Shown here piece by piece: positions 44,881-54,045 of a stretch of 64,000 bases of DNA (position 1 is the stretch's first letter; every line of letters begins with the position of its first letter). Below the pieces are notes generated by a model. It worked only from the letters and a program-made list of their open reading frames with translations, searched no databases and was not told the origin of the DNA. Source of the DNA: CAIXZV01 sp037446495 (GTDB lineage: Bacteria; Chloroflexota; Limnocylindria; Limnocylindrales; CSP1-4); contig JBBIIL010000006.1 in assembly GCA_037446495.1 (NCBI GenBank), positions 18,677 through 82,676 on the forward strand, given 5' to 3'. The position numbers were made by a program, and so were the translations under genes.

Positions 44881-44911
44881 GGCAGTCCGGCGCCATCTGA
44901 TGCCGGCTGCC
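44881..44911 (+). terminator. Hairpin after the PAS-LuxR gene
   Basis: GGCAGTCCGGC (44881-44891) pairs with GCCGGCTGCC (44902-44911) with one bulged T. It probably separates the regulator from the cyd operon. Confidence 0.5.
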
Positions 44912-44984
44912 ACGCGAATTTGATGCACAAGCACCATGACCTGGCACGCGTGTGAGTCAGGATAGGTTCGAGCACGATGGTCGC

Positions 44985-45013
44985 CTGTCAATTCGGGCGA
45001 TCCGTGCTTATAT
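44985..45013 (+). promoter_or_regulatory. Candidate cyd operon promoter
   Basis: The region 44920-45040 is strikingly AT-rich for this genome. CTGTCA (44985-44990) and TTATAT (45008-45013) are 17 bases apart. GTGTGAGTCAGG and GATGCACAAGCACC just upstream could hold activator sites, but no known Rex or FNR consensus is exact. Confidence 0.45.
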
Positions 45014-45067
45014 GCTTGCGACATGTATTTCGAGCCGCTGTGAGCTCGAGAGGGTGAGGGACCGTCA

Positions 45068-46468
45068 GTGGATCCTTTGATGCTATCCCGATGGCAATTC
45101 GGGATCACCACCGTCTACCACTTCCTGTTCGTCCCGCTGACGATCGGGCTCGCGTTCACGACCGCCGGCTTCCAGACCGCCTGGTACCGGACCGGCAAGG
45201 AGCACTACCTGCGCCTCACCCGGTTCGTCGGCGAGCTGTTCCTGATCAACTTTGCCCTCGGCATCGTGACCGGCATCGTCCAGGAGTTCCAGTTCGGCAT
45301 GAACTGGAGCAGCTACAGCCGCTTCGTGGGCGACATCTTCGGGGCGCCGCTGGCCATCGAGGGCCTGTTGGCCTTCTTCCTGGAGTCCACGTTCCTGGGC
45401 CTGTGGATCTTCGGCTGGGGCCGCCTGGCCAGGGGCCTGCACCTGGCCACCATCTGGATCGCCGCCCTCGCCAGCGCTCTCTCCGCCTACATCATCCTCG
45501 CCGCCAACTCCTGGATGCAGCACCCGGTGGGCTACGAGGTCAACACGGTCGCCGGCCGCGCCGAGCTCAAGGACTTCCTCGCCGTCCTGACCAACGTGAC
45601 GGCGCTGATCACCTTCCCGCACACGATCGCCGCAGCGTTCATGACCACCGGCGCGCTGCTGCTGGGCGTCGCGATGTGGCGCCTGCTCCGCCGCAGCGGT
45701 CAGGACGAGGGGGCGTTCCGGGCCACCGCCAAGGTGGGCGCCGTGATGCTGCTCGTGTCGGGCCTCGCGGTTGCCGTGACCGGCGACATGCAGGGCAAAA
45801 TCATGACCGATCAGCAGCCGATGAAGATGGCCGCGGCCGAGGCGCTCTGGCAGACCGAGCAGCCGGCCTCGTTCTCGATCTTCACGATCGGCACGCTCGA
45901 TGGCAGTCAGGACGTGTTCTCCATCCGGATCCCGACCCTGCTGTCGTTCCTCGCCACCGGCACGTTCGACGGCAAAGTGGAGGGCGTCAACCAGATCCAG
46001 GCGCAGTACGCGCAGCAGTTCGGTCCTGGTGACTACACGCCCAACATCCCGGTCAGCTACTGGACCTTCCGCCTGATGATCGGCACGGGCTTGCTTGCGG
46101 CTGCGGCGGCGCTCTGGTTCCTGTACCGCATGCGCCGGGGACGGCTGCCCGGGCGCGGCGCGCTGGCCATCGCGATGGCGCTGCCGTTCCTGCCGCTGGC
46201 CGCCAACTCGCTGGCCTGGATCTTCACCGAGATGGGCCGCCAGCCATGGATCGTGTTCGGCCTGATGCAGACCGCCAACGCAGTGTCGCCCACCTCGACC
46301 ACGCTCGAGGTGCTCATCACGCTCATCGGCTTCACGGTGCTGTACGGCGCGCTGGCCGTGGTCATGGTTGGACTGATGGTCCGCCGCATTCGGGCCGGCC
46401 TTCCCGAGGCCACCGCCGATCGGAGCTTTGAGCACGGGGCCGAGCCCGAACTCGGCTTCGGCTACTAG
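45068..46468 (+). CDS. cydA: Cytochrome bd ubiquinol oxidase subunit I
   Basis: The 466-residue subunit binds haems b558, b595 and d and oxidises quinol while reducing oxygen to water. RWQFGITTVYHFLFVPLTIGLAF carries the haem b595 His, GMNWSSYSRFVGDIFGAPLAIEGLLAFFLESTFLGLW holds the conserved Glu residues, and SWMQHPVGYEVN is conserved. The Q-loop is short, as in the cyanide-insensitive and Bacillus/actinobacterial type rather than E. coli. The GTG has GAGGG 7 bases upstream. cydB follows after 12 bases. Confidence 0.96.
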   Translation: MDPLMLSRWQFGITTVYHFLFVPLTIGLAFTTAGFQTAWYRTGKEHYLRLTRFVGELFLINFALGIVTGIVQEFQFGMNWSSYSRFVGDIFGAPLAIEGLLAFFLESTFLGLWIFGWGRLARGLHLATIWIAALASALSAYIILAANSWMQHPVGYEVNTVAGRAELKDFLAVLTNVTALITFPHTIAAAFMTTGALLLGVAMWRLLRRSGQDEGAFRATAKVGAVMLLVSGLAVAVTGDMQGKIMTDQQPMKMAAAEALWQTEQPASFSIFTIGTLDGSQDVFSIRIPTLLSFLATGTFDGKVEGVNQIQAQYAQQFGPGDYTPNIPVSYWTFRLMIGTGLLAAAAALWFLYRMRRGRLPGRGALAIAMALPFLPLAANSLAWIFTEMGRQPWIVFGLMQTANAVSPTSTTLEVLITLIGFTVLYGALAVVMVGLMVRRIRAGLPEATADRSFEHGAEPELGFGY

Positions 46469-46480
46469 GGGAGCACGGAC

Positions 46481-47482
46481 ATGGACCTCACCACGATCTG
46501 GTTCGCCCTCATCGCGTTCCTCTGGATCGGCTACTTCGTCCTCGAGGGCTTCGACTTCGGCGTCGGGATGCTCCTGCCGATCCTCGGGCGCGATGAGCCT
46601 GGACGCCGCGCGATCCTGCGCACGATCGGCCCGGTCTGGGACGGCAACGAGGTCTGGCTGATCGTCGCCGGCGGCGCCACGTTCGCCGCGTTCCCCGAGT
46701 GGTACGCAACGCTGTTCTCGGGCTTCTACCTCGCGCTGTTCCTCATCCTCGTCGGGCTGATCGTTCGCGGCGTGGGCATCGAGTACCGCAACAAGCGCAG
46801 CTCGCTGGTTTGGCGGACGCGCTGGGACATGCTGATCGCGGTGTCCAGCTTCATCCCGGCGCTCCTGTGGGGCGTGGCGTTCGCGAACATCGTGGCCGGC
46901 GTGCCGATCGACGCGAACAAGCAGTTCACCGGCAACCTGTTCACCCTGCTCAACCCGTTCGGGCTCCTGGGCGGGCTGACCACGCTGTCGCTGTTCCTCA
47001 CCCACGGGCTGGTGTTCCTCGCGCTCAAGACCGAGGGCGACCTGCGCGAGCGGGCCAACCGGCTCGTCACGCCGGTCGGGCTCGCCACCGCGGTCATCGC
47101 CGTGGCGTTCCTCGCCTGGGCCACCGCCCAGACGGGAACGCTGGCCTCGTCGATCGCGGCCGTCGCGGCGGTGCTCGCCTTCGTCGGCGCCCTGCTCGCG
47201 AACCGTGTGAAGCGCGAGGGCTGGGCATTCCTGGGCTCGGCTGTGACGATCGCGCTGGCCGTGGCGAGCCTGTTCCTCGCGCTGTTCCCCGACGTGATGC
47301 CGTCGAGCACCAACCCGGCGTACAGCCTCACCGTGACCAACGCCGCGTCCACGCCCTATACCCTCACGATCATGACCGTGGTGGCAGTGGTCTTCACCCC
47401 GCTCGTCCTGCTCTACCAGGGGTGGACGTACTGGGTATTCCGCAAGCGGGTCACGGTGCAGGGTCCGGCCCCCAAGGCCTGA
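46481..47482 (+). CDS. cydB: Cytochrome bd ubiquinol oxidase subunit II
   Basis: The 333-residue subunit is an eight- or nine-helix protein that stabilises the haems. The opening TTIWFALIAFLWIGYFVLEGFDFGVGMLLP and PVWDGNEVWLIVAGGATFAAFPEWYATLFSGFYLALFL are the CydB signatures (cited in part). It lies between cydA and cydD in one operon. No CydX-like small subunit was recognised in the 28-base gap downstream. Confidence 0.96.
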   Translation: MDLTTIWFALIAFLWIGYFVLEGFDFGVGMLLPILGRDEPGRRAILRTIGPVWDGNEVWLIVAGGATFAAFPEWYATLFSGFYLALFLILVGLIVRGVGIEYRNKRSSLVWRTRWDMLIAVSSFIPALLWGVAFANIVAGVPIDANKQFTGNLFTLLNPFGLLGGLTTLSLFLTHGLVFLALKTEGDLRERANRLVTPVGLATAVIAVAFLAWATAQTGTLASSIAAVAAVLAFVGALLANRVKREGWAFLGSAVTIALAVASLFLALFPDVMPSSTNPAYSLTVTNAASTPYTLTIMTVVAVVFTPLVLLYQGWTYWVFRKRVTVQGPAPKA

Positions 47483-47510
47483 CGCCCTGCCCGGCCGCGT
47501 CCCCGGCCCG

Positions 47511-49232
47511 ATGAACGTGCATCGCCGCCTCCTGCTCGCCGGCGGGATCGCCGCTCCGGCGCTCGCCCTGGCAGTGGCCCTCGGCGTGGGCTCGACCGCG
47601 CTCGCGATCGCCCAGGCCTGGTTGCTGGCGCACGTCATCACGTCGGCCTTCCTCGATGGTGCCGGGGTGGGCGCGATGACCCCGGCACTGGTCGCCCTGT
47701 CCCTCGTGCTCGGCGCGCGAGCCGGGCTCGGGTGGGCAGCGGAGCTCGTCGCGGTGCGCATCAGCGGGCGGGTCAAGGCGGACCTCCGCGCGCGGGTGCT
47801 GGCGGCGGCCGTGGCGCTTGGCCCGCGGCTGGCGGCGGAACGGTCCACGGCGCGGACGGCCCTGCTTGCCACGCGCGGCCTCGACGCGCTCGACGGCTAC
47901 TACGCCCGGTACGTCCCGCAGCTGGTGCTGGCGCTCATCGTGCCGCTGGCGGTGGTGGTGTCCCTGGCGTTCGTGGACCTGGTTGCGGCGCTGACGGTGG
48001 CCCTCACGGTGCCGCTGATCCCGGTGTTCATGGCGCTGATCGGGCGCATGTCCGCGGCCTACCGGGACCGGCGGTGGGCGGCGCTGGGCCGACTGGCGCA
48101 CCGGTTCGCCGACGTGGTCGCCGGCCTGCCCACGCTGCGGGCCTTCGGGCGTGCCGACGCGCAGGTGGCGACACTGCGCCGTGTCACCGACGTCTACCGC
48201 GTCTCCACGATGGCCACGCTACGGGTGGCGTTCCTCTCGGCCATGGTCCTGGAGCTGCTGTCCACCATCTCCGTGGCGCTCGTGGCGGTGGGTGTCGGAC
48301 TCCGCCTGGTGAACGGCGATCTGGGGCTCGAGGTGGGCCTCTTCGCGCTGGTGCTCGCTCCCGAGGCCTACCTGCCCCTCCGGCGGCTCGGCACGGAGTT
48401 CCACGCGGCCGAGGAGGGCGTTGCCGCGGCCCGCGAGGCGTTCGCGCTTGTGGACGAGACGCACGGTTCGCGCCTGAGGGCAGGCGCACCGTCGGGTGCC
48501 GAGCCGCCGGCCGTCCTCGCGGCGCTCCGGGTCGAGGGCCTGTGGGTCGAGCAGCCAGGACGCGAGGTTGCAGCGCCGGCCGGGCTGTCGCTCGAGGTGC
48601 GGCCGGGAGAGGTCGTCGCGATCACGGGGAAGAGCGGTGCTGGGAAAAGCACCCTCCTCGGGACGATCCTCGGGTTTGCCGTGCCGACGTCAGGACGGGT
48701 GGCCGTGCTGGGCGGGGACAGGACGTCGATGGACGTGACGGTTCTCGACACCGGGTCGTGGCTCGCCCGCGTCGCCTGGGTGCCGCAGGTGCCGTACCTC
48801 GCGCCGGGGACCGTGGCCGACAACGTGCGCCTGGGGGCGCCCGGGGCGAGTGACACCGAGGTGGCCGATGCGCTGGCATCGGTGGGCCTCGCCGACCTGC
48901 CGCTCGACTATGCGGTCGGCGAGCGGGGGAGCGGGCTCTCGGGCGGGCAGCGCCGACGCGTCGGCGTGGCCCGGGCGCTGGCCCGGCGGTCGGAGCTCCT
49001 GCTCCTCGACGAGCCCACGGCGGGCCTCGACGCCGAGGCCGAGGCTCGGGTGCTGGCCGCCGTCCGCGACGAGGCTCGGCGTGGCGCCGCGGTCCTGCTG
49101 GTCGCGCATCGCCCGGGCGCGGTGGCCGAGGCCGACCGGACGGTGGAGGTCCGGTGGGCCTCGTTGGCCGAGCCGGACGCGCCTCCCGAGGATGATGCGG
49201 CTGCACGCGACCTCGAGGCGGTGTCCGCGTGA
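47511..49232 (+). CDS. cydD: Thiol reductant ABC exporter, CydD subunit
   Basis: The 573-residue half-transporter has six membrane helices followed by an ATPase domain. Walker A is GKSGAGKST (about residue 374), the signature is LSGGQRRRVGVARAL and Walker B is LLLLDEPTAGLD. CydDC exports cysteine or glutathione and is required for bd oxidase assembly. It begins 28 bases after cydB and overlaps the cydC GTG by 4 bases. The C-terminal 40 residues are acidic and variable. Confidence 0.93.
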   Translation: MNVHRRLLLAGGIAAPALALAVALGVGSTALAIAQAWLLAHVITSAFLDGAGVGAMTPALVALSLVLGARAGLGWAAELVAVRISGRVKADLRARVLAAAVALGPRLAAERSTARTALLATRGLDALDGYYARYVPQLVLALIVPLAVVVSLAFVDLVAALTVALTVPLIPVFMALIGRMSAAYRDRRWAALGRLAHRFADVVAGLPTLRAFGRADAQVATLRRVTDVYRVSTMATLRVAFLSAMVLELLSTISVALVAVGVGLRLVNGDLGLEVGLFALVLAPEAYLPLRRLGTEFHAAEEGVAAAREAFALVDETHGSRLRAGAPSGAEPPAVLAALRVEGLWVEQPGREVAAPAGLSLEVRPGEVVAITGKSGAGKSTLLGTILGFAVPTSGRVAVLGGDRTSMDVTVLDTGSWLARVAWVPQVPYLAPGTVADNVRLGAPGASDTEVADALASVGLADLPLDYAVGERGSGLSGGQRRRVGVARALARRSELLLLDEPTAGLDAEAEARVLAAVRDEARRGAAVLLVAHRPGAVAEADRTVEVRWASLAEPDAPPEDDAAARDLEAVSA

Positions 49233-50896
49233 GCGCCATCGTCGCGGTCATGCGCCTGGGCCGGCCCGTCACGCCCCGACTCCTGCTCGCCGTGCTGGCC
49301 GGCGTCGGGGCGGCCGCGTGCGCCATCGGCCTCACGGCCACGTCGGCGTGGCTCATCTCCCGGGCCGCCGAGCAGCCGCCGGTGTTCGCCCTGATGCTGG
49401 CCATCACGGCCGTCCGGGCGTTCGGCATCGGGCGCGGCGTGCTGCGCTACGCCGAGCGCCTCGCGGCCCACGATGCCGCCTTCCGCGTGCTGGGCGAACT
49501 GCGCGGCGAGACGTACGCCCGCCTCGCCCGCCTCGCGCCGGCCGGTCTGGCGGAGCTGCGCTCGGGCGATCTGCTGGCGCGACTCGTGGGCGACGTGGAC
49601 GGGCTCGCGGACCTGTGGCTCCGCGTCCTGCTGCCGGGCGCCTCGGCGGGGATCGCGGCGGCCGGCGCAGTGCTCCTGATCGGGGGGCTGCTGCCGGTCG
49701 CGGGCGCGGTGCTCGCGATCACCGTCCTGCTCACCGCGATCGGCGGACCGCTGGCCGCAGGGGTCGTTGGTCGCCGTGCGGAGCGCAGCCTCTCGCCAGC
49801 CCGAGGTGCCCTTGCCGAGGCCGCCCTCGAGACCCTGCGGGGAGCGCCGGAGCTGGTGGCGCTGGGGGCCGCAGCGCGAGCCCTGGACGGGGTGGCGGCA
49901 GCCGATCGACGCCTGGCCGCGGCAGAGCGCCGGTCCGCCCTGGGCGCCGGCACCGGCACGCTGGTCGCGGGTCTCGCGTCGGGCGCGGCCGTGTGGATCT
50001 CGCTCCTGGCCGGCATCGTGGCGGTGCGCGACGGGAGCCTCGCCGGCGTCGCCCTCGCAGTCGTGGTGCTCACACCGATCGCCGTCCACGAGGTCGTGGC
50101 GCCGCTGGCTCCGGCGGCGCGGCTGCTGCCGGGCCTCGCCGCCTCGGCGGGCAGGGTGACCGACCTGCTCGAACGCTCCGAGCCCGTGCACGAGCCGGCC
50201 GTCCCTGCCGACGTTCCGGATGGCCCGCTCGGACTCCGTGCCCGCGGCCTGCGCGTTCGCTACCCGGGGGCCGGGTCCGATGCGCTCGGTCCATTCGATC
50301 TCGACGTCTGCGCCGGCACCCGCGCGGTGCTCACCGGTCCCAGCGGAAGCGGCAAGTCCACGCTGGCTGCCGCCTGCCTTCGGTTCCTCGACCCGGCGGC
50401 CGGCTCGCTCACACTCGTCGGCGCGGACGGGACTGCGGCGGAGCTGACGACCCTCGCGGGCGACGACGTCCGCCGCGCGGTGGGCCTGTGCGAACAGGAT
50501 CCGCACGTCTTCGACGGGACGCTGGGCGACAACCTGCGCCTCGCGCGACCGGGCGCCACCGGGGACGAGATCGACGCCGCCCTCGCGTCGGCTGGCCTGC
50601 TCGGCTTCGTGCGCTCGCTCCCGGCGGGCCTCGACACCCCGGTGGGGGAGCACGGTGCGCTGCTGTCCGGTGGGCAGCGGCAGCGCCTCGCCCTGACCCG
50701 CGCGCTCCTGGCCGACGTGCGCGTGCTCGTGCTCGACGAGCCGACGGAGCATCTCGACGAGGCCGCGGCGCGGGCGTTCGTCGCGGAGCTGCCGACGGCA
50801 ACTGCCGGGCGAACCGTGCTGGTCCTGACCCACCGTCCGGAACTGTTCACCGCTGACGCATGGACGCGCGGCCCGGAGCTCCGCCCGGCCACGTAG
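49229..50896 (+). CDS. cydC: Thiol reductant ABC exporter, CydC subunit
   Basis: The 555-residue partner half-transporter starts with the CydC-specific TATSAWLISRAAEQPP in the first helix region and GVLRYAERLAAHDAAFR. The ATPase domain has Walker A GPSGSGKST, signature LLSGGQRQRLALTRAL and Walker B VLVLDEPTEHLDE. The stop codon TAG is part of a TAGACT hexamer that may be the -10 of the amidase gene. It completes the cydABDC operon. Confidence 0.93.
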   Translation: MSAIVAVMRLGRPVTPRLLLAVLAGVGAAACAIGLTATSAWLISRAAEQPPVFALMLAITAVRAFGIGRGVLRYAERLAAHDAAFRVLGELRGETYARLARLAPAGLAELRSGDLLARLVGDVDGLADLWLRVLLPGASAGIAAAGAVLLIGGLLPVAGAVLAITVLLTAIGGPLAAGVVGRRAERSLSPARGALAEAALETLRGAPELVALGAAARALDGVAAADRRLAAAERRSALGAGTGTLVAGLASGAAVWISLLAGIVAVRDGSLAGVALAVVVLTPIAVHEVVAPLAPAARLLPGLAASAGRVTDLLERSEPVHEPAVPADVPDGPLGLRARGLRVRYPGAGSDALGPFDLDVCAGTRAVLTGPSGSGKSTLAAACLRFLDPAAGSLTLVGADGTAAELTTLAGDDVRRAVGLCEQDPHVFDGTLGDNLRLARPGATGDEIDAALASAGLLGFVRSLPAGLDTPVGEHGALLSGGQRQRLALTRALLADVRVLVLDEPTEHLDEAAARAFVAELPTATAGRTVLVLTHRPELFTADAWTRGPELRPAT

Positions 50897-50899
50897 ACT
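50894..50899 (+). promoter_or_regulatory. -10-like TAGACT before the amidase gene, leaderless
   Basis: TAGACT ends 6 bases before the ATG at 50906 and includes the cydC stop codon. The geometry matches the other leaderless candidates of the window. Confidence 0.4.
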
Positions 50900-50905
50900 C
50901 GGTCC

Positions 50906-52294
50906 ATGGACGATACCGCGCTCTGCTTCCGGCCCGTCACCGAGCTCGCCCGGCTGATCCGCGCGGGCGACGTGAGCTCGGTCGAGGTCGTCGAGTCCTG
51001 CCTCGCGCGGATCGATGACGTCAACCCGCTGATCAACGCGGTGGTCCGCCTGGCGCCCGACGCGCTTGAGCGGGCGCGCACCGCCGACCGCGACTTCGAG
51101 CTGGGCGAGCCGCTCGGGCCGCTCCACGGCGTCCCGTTCACCATCAAGGACTCGCTCGACACCGCTGGCCTGGTCACGACCGCCGGCACCATCGGCTGGC
51201 GTGACCGCGTGCCCCGGCGCGACGCAACCGTGGTCGACCGCCTCCGGGCCGCCGGCGGGATCCTGCTGGGCAAGACGAACACGCCCGAGTTCACCTGGTC
51301 CGACGAGACGGACAACGACGTCTACGGGCGGACGTCGAACCCCTACGACCTCGAGCGGACGCCGGGCGGGAGCAGCGGCGGCCCGGGTGCCATCGTCGCC
51401 GCCGGGGGCTCGCCGTTCGACATCGGCAGCGACACCGGGGACTCGATCCGCCAGCCCGCGCACGTGTGCGGAATCGCGGGCATCAAGCCCACGCAGGGGC
51501 GGGTGCCCAGGACGGGCCACTGGCCGGGATACGCGGGGATGCTGGGCGCCCTCACGCAGCTTGGTCCGATGGCGCGGCGCGTGGACGACCTCGCCCTCGT
51601 GCTGCCGCTGATCTCCGGCCCGGATGACGAGGACCCGCACGTCCCGCCCGTCCTCATGCCGGTCCTGTCGCGCCAGGAGGTTGAGGGGCTGCGCATCGTG
51701 GCGTTCACCGACAACGGGCTCCGCACGCCCACCCCGGCGACGGTCGCCACGGTCGAGGCCGCCATCAGCGCGCTCGCGGCTGCGGGCGCCGAGATCCGCC
51801 GCGAGGTGCCGCCCGGTCTCGCGGAGGCGTGGCGAGCCTGGGACGCGATGGTCCGCGCCGACGGCTGGGCTTGGCTGCAGCGGCTCATCACCGACGCGGG
51901 CACGCCCGGGATGGGCTCCTACGAGACTCGTGGCTGGCTGACGCCGGCGACCGCGCTCTCGGGCCCCGCGTTGGCCGTCCTGCTCGAGCGAGTCGACCGG
52001 ATCCGTGCCGCCTTCCGCCACTGGATGGCCGACGTCGACGCCATCGCCTGCCCGGCCATGCCGCAGGCTGCCATCCGCCACGGCGAGAGCACCGCCGACT
52101 GGTTCGGCGACACCTACAGCGATGTGCACAACCTGACCGGCCTCCCGGCGGTCGTGGTCCGCGGCGGGTCCACGGACGACGGCCTGCCCATCGGCGTGCA
52201 GCTCGTGGCGCCGCCCTGGCGCGAGGACCTGGCGCTCGCCGCCGCGCGCGTCGTGGAGGCCGCGTCCGGCGGCTGGCAGCGCCCCCAGATCTGA
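50906..52294 (+). CDS. Amidase signature family protein
   Basis: The 462-residue product is a member of the GatA/amidase hydrolase family. The catalytic Lys lies in VPFTIKDSLDT, and the Gly/Ser loop TPGGSSGG and GSDTGDSIRQPAHVCGIAGIKPT hold the cis-Ser and the nucleophile Ser. The residue before the nucleophile is Asp here, where the family almost always has Gly (GGS), so substrate or activity may differ. No GatB or GatC gene is near, so it is more likely a catabolic amidase than part of the tRNA amidotransferase. Confidence 0.88.
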   Translation: MDDTALCFRPVTELARLIRAGDVSSVEVVESCLARIDDVNPLINAVVRLAPDALERARTADRDFELGEPLGPLHGVPFTIKDSLDTAGLVTTAGTIGWRDRVPRRDATVVDRLRAAGGILLGKTNTPEFTWSDETDNDVYGRTSNPYDLERTPGGSSGGPGAIVAAGGSPFDIGSDTGDSIRQPAHVCGIAGIKPTQGRVPRTGHWPGYAGMLGALTQLGPMARRVDDLALVLPLISGPDDEDPHVPPVLMPVLSRQEVEGLRIVAFTDNGLRTPTPATVATVEAAISALAAAGAEIRREVPPGLAEAWRAWDAMVRADGWAWLQRLITDAGTPGMGSYETRGWLTPATALSGPALAVLLERVDRIRAAFRHWMADVDAIACPAMPQAAIRHGESTADWFGDTYSDVHNLTGLPAVVVRGGSTDDGLPIGVQLVAPPWREDLALAAARVVEAASGGWQRPQI

Positions 52295-52357
52295 GGCGCG
52301 CCTTGTGCGTCAAGGACGGTTGGCAAGTCGGGCGCACTGGCTCGGCCCGAGACCGAG

Positions 52358-53809
52358 TCAGTCCGCCGGGAAGGCTGCGAGCAGCTCCTCTGCGGTGACT
52401 TCCGCGACGGGGCGCGCGATACGCTCGAAGCCGCGCCTCGACACGGCAACGACGGGGGTGTCTCGGCTGGCGCCGGCCAGGCGGAGAGTGGCATCCTCGA
52501 GCCGGGCGATGTCCGAACCGTCTAGGGGCTTCGCGGACCGCCACTTGACCGTTCCGACGAAGGCAAGCCGGACCTTGTCGCCAGGGTCCTCCCGGTCGGC
52601 GCCCACGAGATCGACCTCGACTTGGTTGTCCTTCGTCCAGAAGCCGCCGACGATCCGTCCTCCCTCCAGGCGTTCGTCGCCCGCCGCACTCATTCGCTCG
52701 AGGGCAGATCGGACGATCGGCTCCACCGCGGTGCCGGAGTAGTCCAGGAAGGCTCGCGCTATCCGGGCCGCGCTCGTTGCTCCGATGCCGCGGTCGATCT
52801 CGCCACGGATCGGTTCGATGAAGCGGAGCCAGAAACGCAGATAGGGGTCCGCCACGCGGTAGCGACGCGCATCAGACCTGGCCATGGAGAGCGGTAGCGC
52901 CGAGGTGATGACGCCCTTGTCGGCCAAGGTGCGAAGTGGATACCCCAGGTTCTTGCCGTCGATGCCAGTCCCATCAACGATGCCCTTGTGCGTCCGCTCG
53001 CCGGCGCCGATGACCGACAGGACCGTCCTGGCGGCGACGGCTGCCGGCAGCTCGCCGTCGAGGATCCGCGCGGCGGCGGTCACGAACTCCGAGCTTGGAT
53101 CCGCCAGCTCCTTGCGCAGAAACGACGCAAGGCTGCCACCGCGCCAGAGATCGACGATCTTCGGAAAGCCGCCCGTGACGAGGTATGCGTCGATCGCCGT
53201 GTCTCCACTCCGACCTGTGATCTGGGAAACCTCGAGCGGAGACAGCGGTTCCACCATCAACTGACGCGTCGGACGCTGAAACAGGGGGAAGCCGTATGTC
53301 GTGAGCCGAGTCATCATCGAGAGGTCGGAGCCGATGAGGACAACAATCACCGGCAGCTTCTGCAACTCCCGCCACGCCGCCCGGATCGCCCCCTCCTGTG
53401 GGCTGGGCGCCGGGTTGCCCTCGGCGTCCCGAACCTTGTCGCATAGGTCCGGGAACTCGTCGAGAACAATGACGGTCGGCTGTTCCCGGGACGCATTCGC
53501 CGCCGCTGCGACCAGCGCAGCCTGCCAGTCGCCGAAGGTGACGCCCGACGCCAGAGCAGCCGAGGGCAGCGAAGACGCGGCTATCGCGTCGCGAAACCGT
53601 CCGAGTTCCCGCGTCTCGGTGTAGCCGTGCGCCTCGAAGAACACGGCAGGGCCACCGTAGCCTTCGAGCCATCGCTCGGCGAGCGCGCTCTTGCCGACCT
53701 GCCGTCGACCTCGAATGGTGACGAGGCGGCCCTGCCCGGTCTGTCGGCACTCCTCGAGATCGGCCTGGAGGGCACGCAGCTCTCTACCCCGCCCAACGAA
53801 CCGTGGCAC
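52358..53809 (-). CDS. Archaeal-type AAA ATPase with DUF234-like C-terminal domain
   Basis: The 483-residue product opens FVGRGRELRALQADLEE, then Walker A IRGRRQVGKSALAERWLEG (residues about 33-51) and Walker B PTVIVLDEFPDLCD. A winged-helix segment (about 275-320) and a nuclease-like DUF234 part near the end, with EVDLVGADRED and VKWRSAKPL as the D-x-K-like core, follow. Such proteins occur sporadically in archaea and bacteria, often in mobile or defence contexts, with unknown function. The GTG at 53809 is fixed by an in-frame TAA upstream and has GGAG 7 bases before it. Base composition is somewhat lower in G+C than its neighbours, and an operator-like repeat lies just upstream. Confidence 0.82.
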   Translation of the reverse strand: MPRFVGRGRELRALQADLEECRQTGQGRLVTIRGRRQVGKSALAERWLEGYGGPAVFFEAHGYTETRELGRFRDAIAASSLPSAALASGVTFGDWQAALVAAAANASREQPTVIVLDEFPDLCDKVRDAEGNPAPSPQEGAIRAAWRELQKLPVIVVLIGSDLSMMTRLTTYGFPLFQRPTRQLMVEPLSPLEVSQITGRSGDTAIDAYLVTGGFPKIVDLWRGGSLASFLRKELADPSSEFVTAAARILDGELPAAVAARTVLSVIGAGERTHKGIVDGTGIDGKNLGYPLRTLADKGVITSALPLSMARSDARRYRVADPYLRFWLRFIEPIRGEIDRGIGATSAARIARAFLDYSGTAVEPIVRSALERMSAAGDERLEGGRIVGGFWTKDNQVEVDLVGADREDPGDKVRLAFVGTVKWRSAKPLDGSDIARLEDATLRLAGASRDTPVVAVSRRGFERIARPVAEVTAEELLAAFPAD

Positions 53810-53828
53810 GTCCGAGGCTCCATCGGTT

Positions 53829-53869
53829 TAGACTCTTAACCGTTCAGAGTCGAATCTGGTTAGAGTCTA
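53829..53869. promoter_or_regulatory. Operator-like repeat cluster upstream of the ATPase gene
   Basis: TAGACTCTTAACC (53829-53841) and GGTTAGAGTCTA (53858-53869) are inverted copies differing by one inserted T, with a third AGAGTC at 53846-53851 between. The stretch is AT-rich and lies 20 bases upstream of the GTG at 53809, so it may contain the promoter and an operator. The cognate regulator is unknown. Confidence 0.55.
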
Positions 53870-53980
53870 CTCCAGAGGACCTCGTCGTCAAGGCATGACG
53901 GCGCGCTGATGGCGACAAGCGTCCGTCGCGTCACCGTAGACGAACCAACCGTTCTGGAGGCACAAGCGGCGCGCGACCGG

Positions 53981-54028
53981 TTGACAGCGAGCGGCGACTA
54001 GAATACTGTACCGGCTGGACGGTACAGT
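53981..54028 (+). promoter_or_regulatory. tetR promoter with overlapping palindromic operator
   Basis: A perfect TTGACA (53981-53986) is followed by AATACT (15-base spacer) or TACTGT (17-base spacer). ACTGTACCG (54005-54013) and CGGTACAGT (54020-54028) form a perfect 9-bp inverted repeat with a 6-base centre that overlaps the -10 and start region. This is typical of autorepression by a TetR protein. Confidence 0.75.
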
Positions 54029-54045
54029 CAGTTCGGAGTTCAGCC

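Noticed and set aside
48908..52129. 1073-codon open frame on the minus strand
   Set aside because: It is antisense to cydD, cydC and the amidase gene, is dominated by Arg/Asp/His/Gly and shows no domain. In such GC-rich DNA the antisense frame of a real gene stays open.
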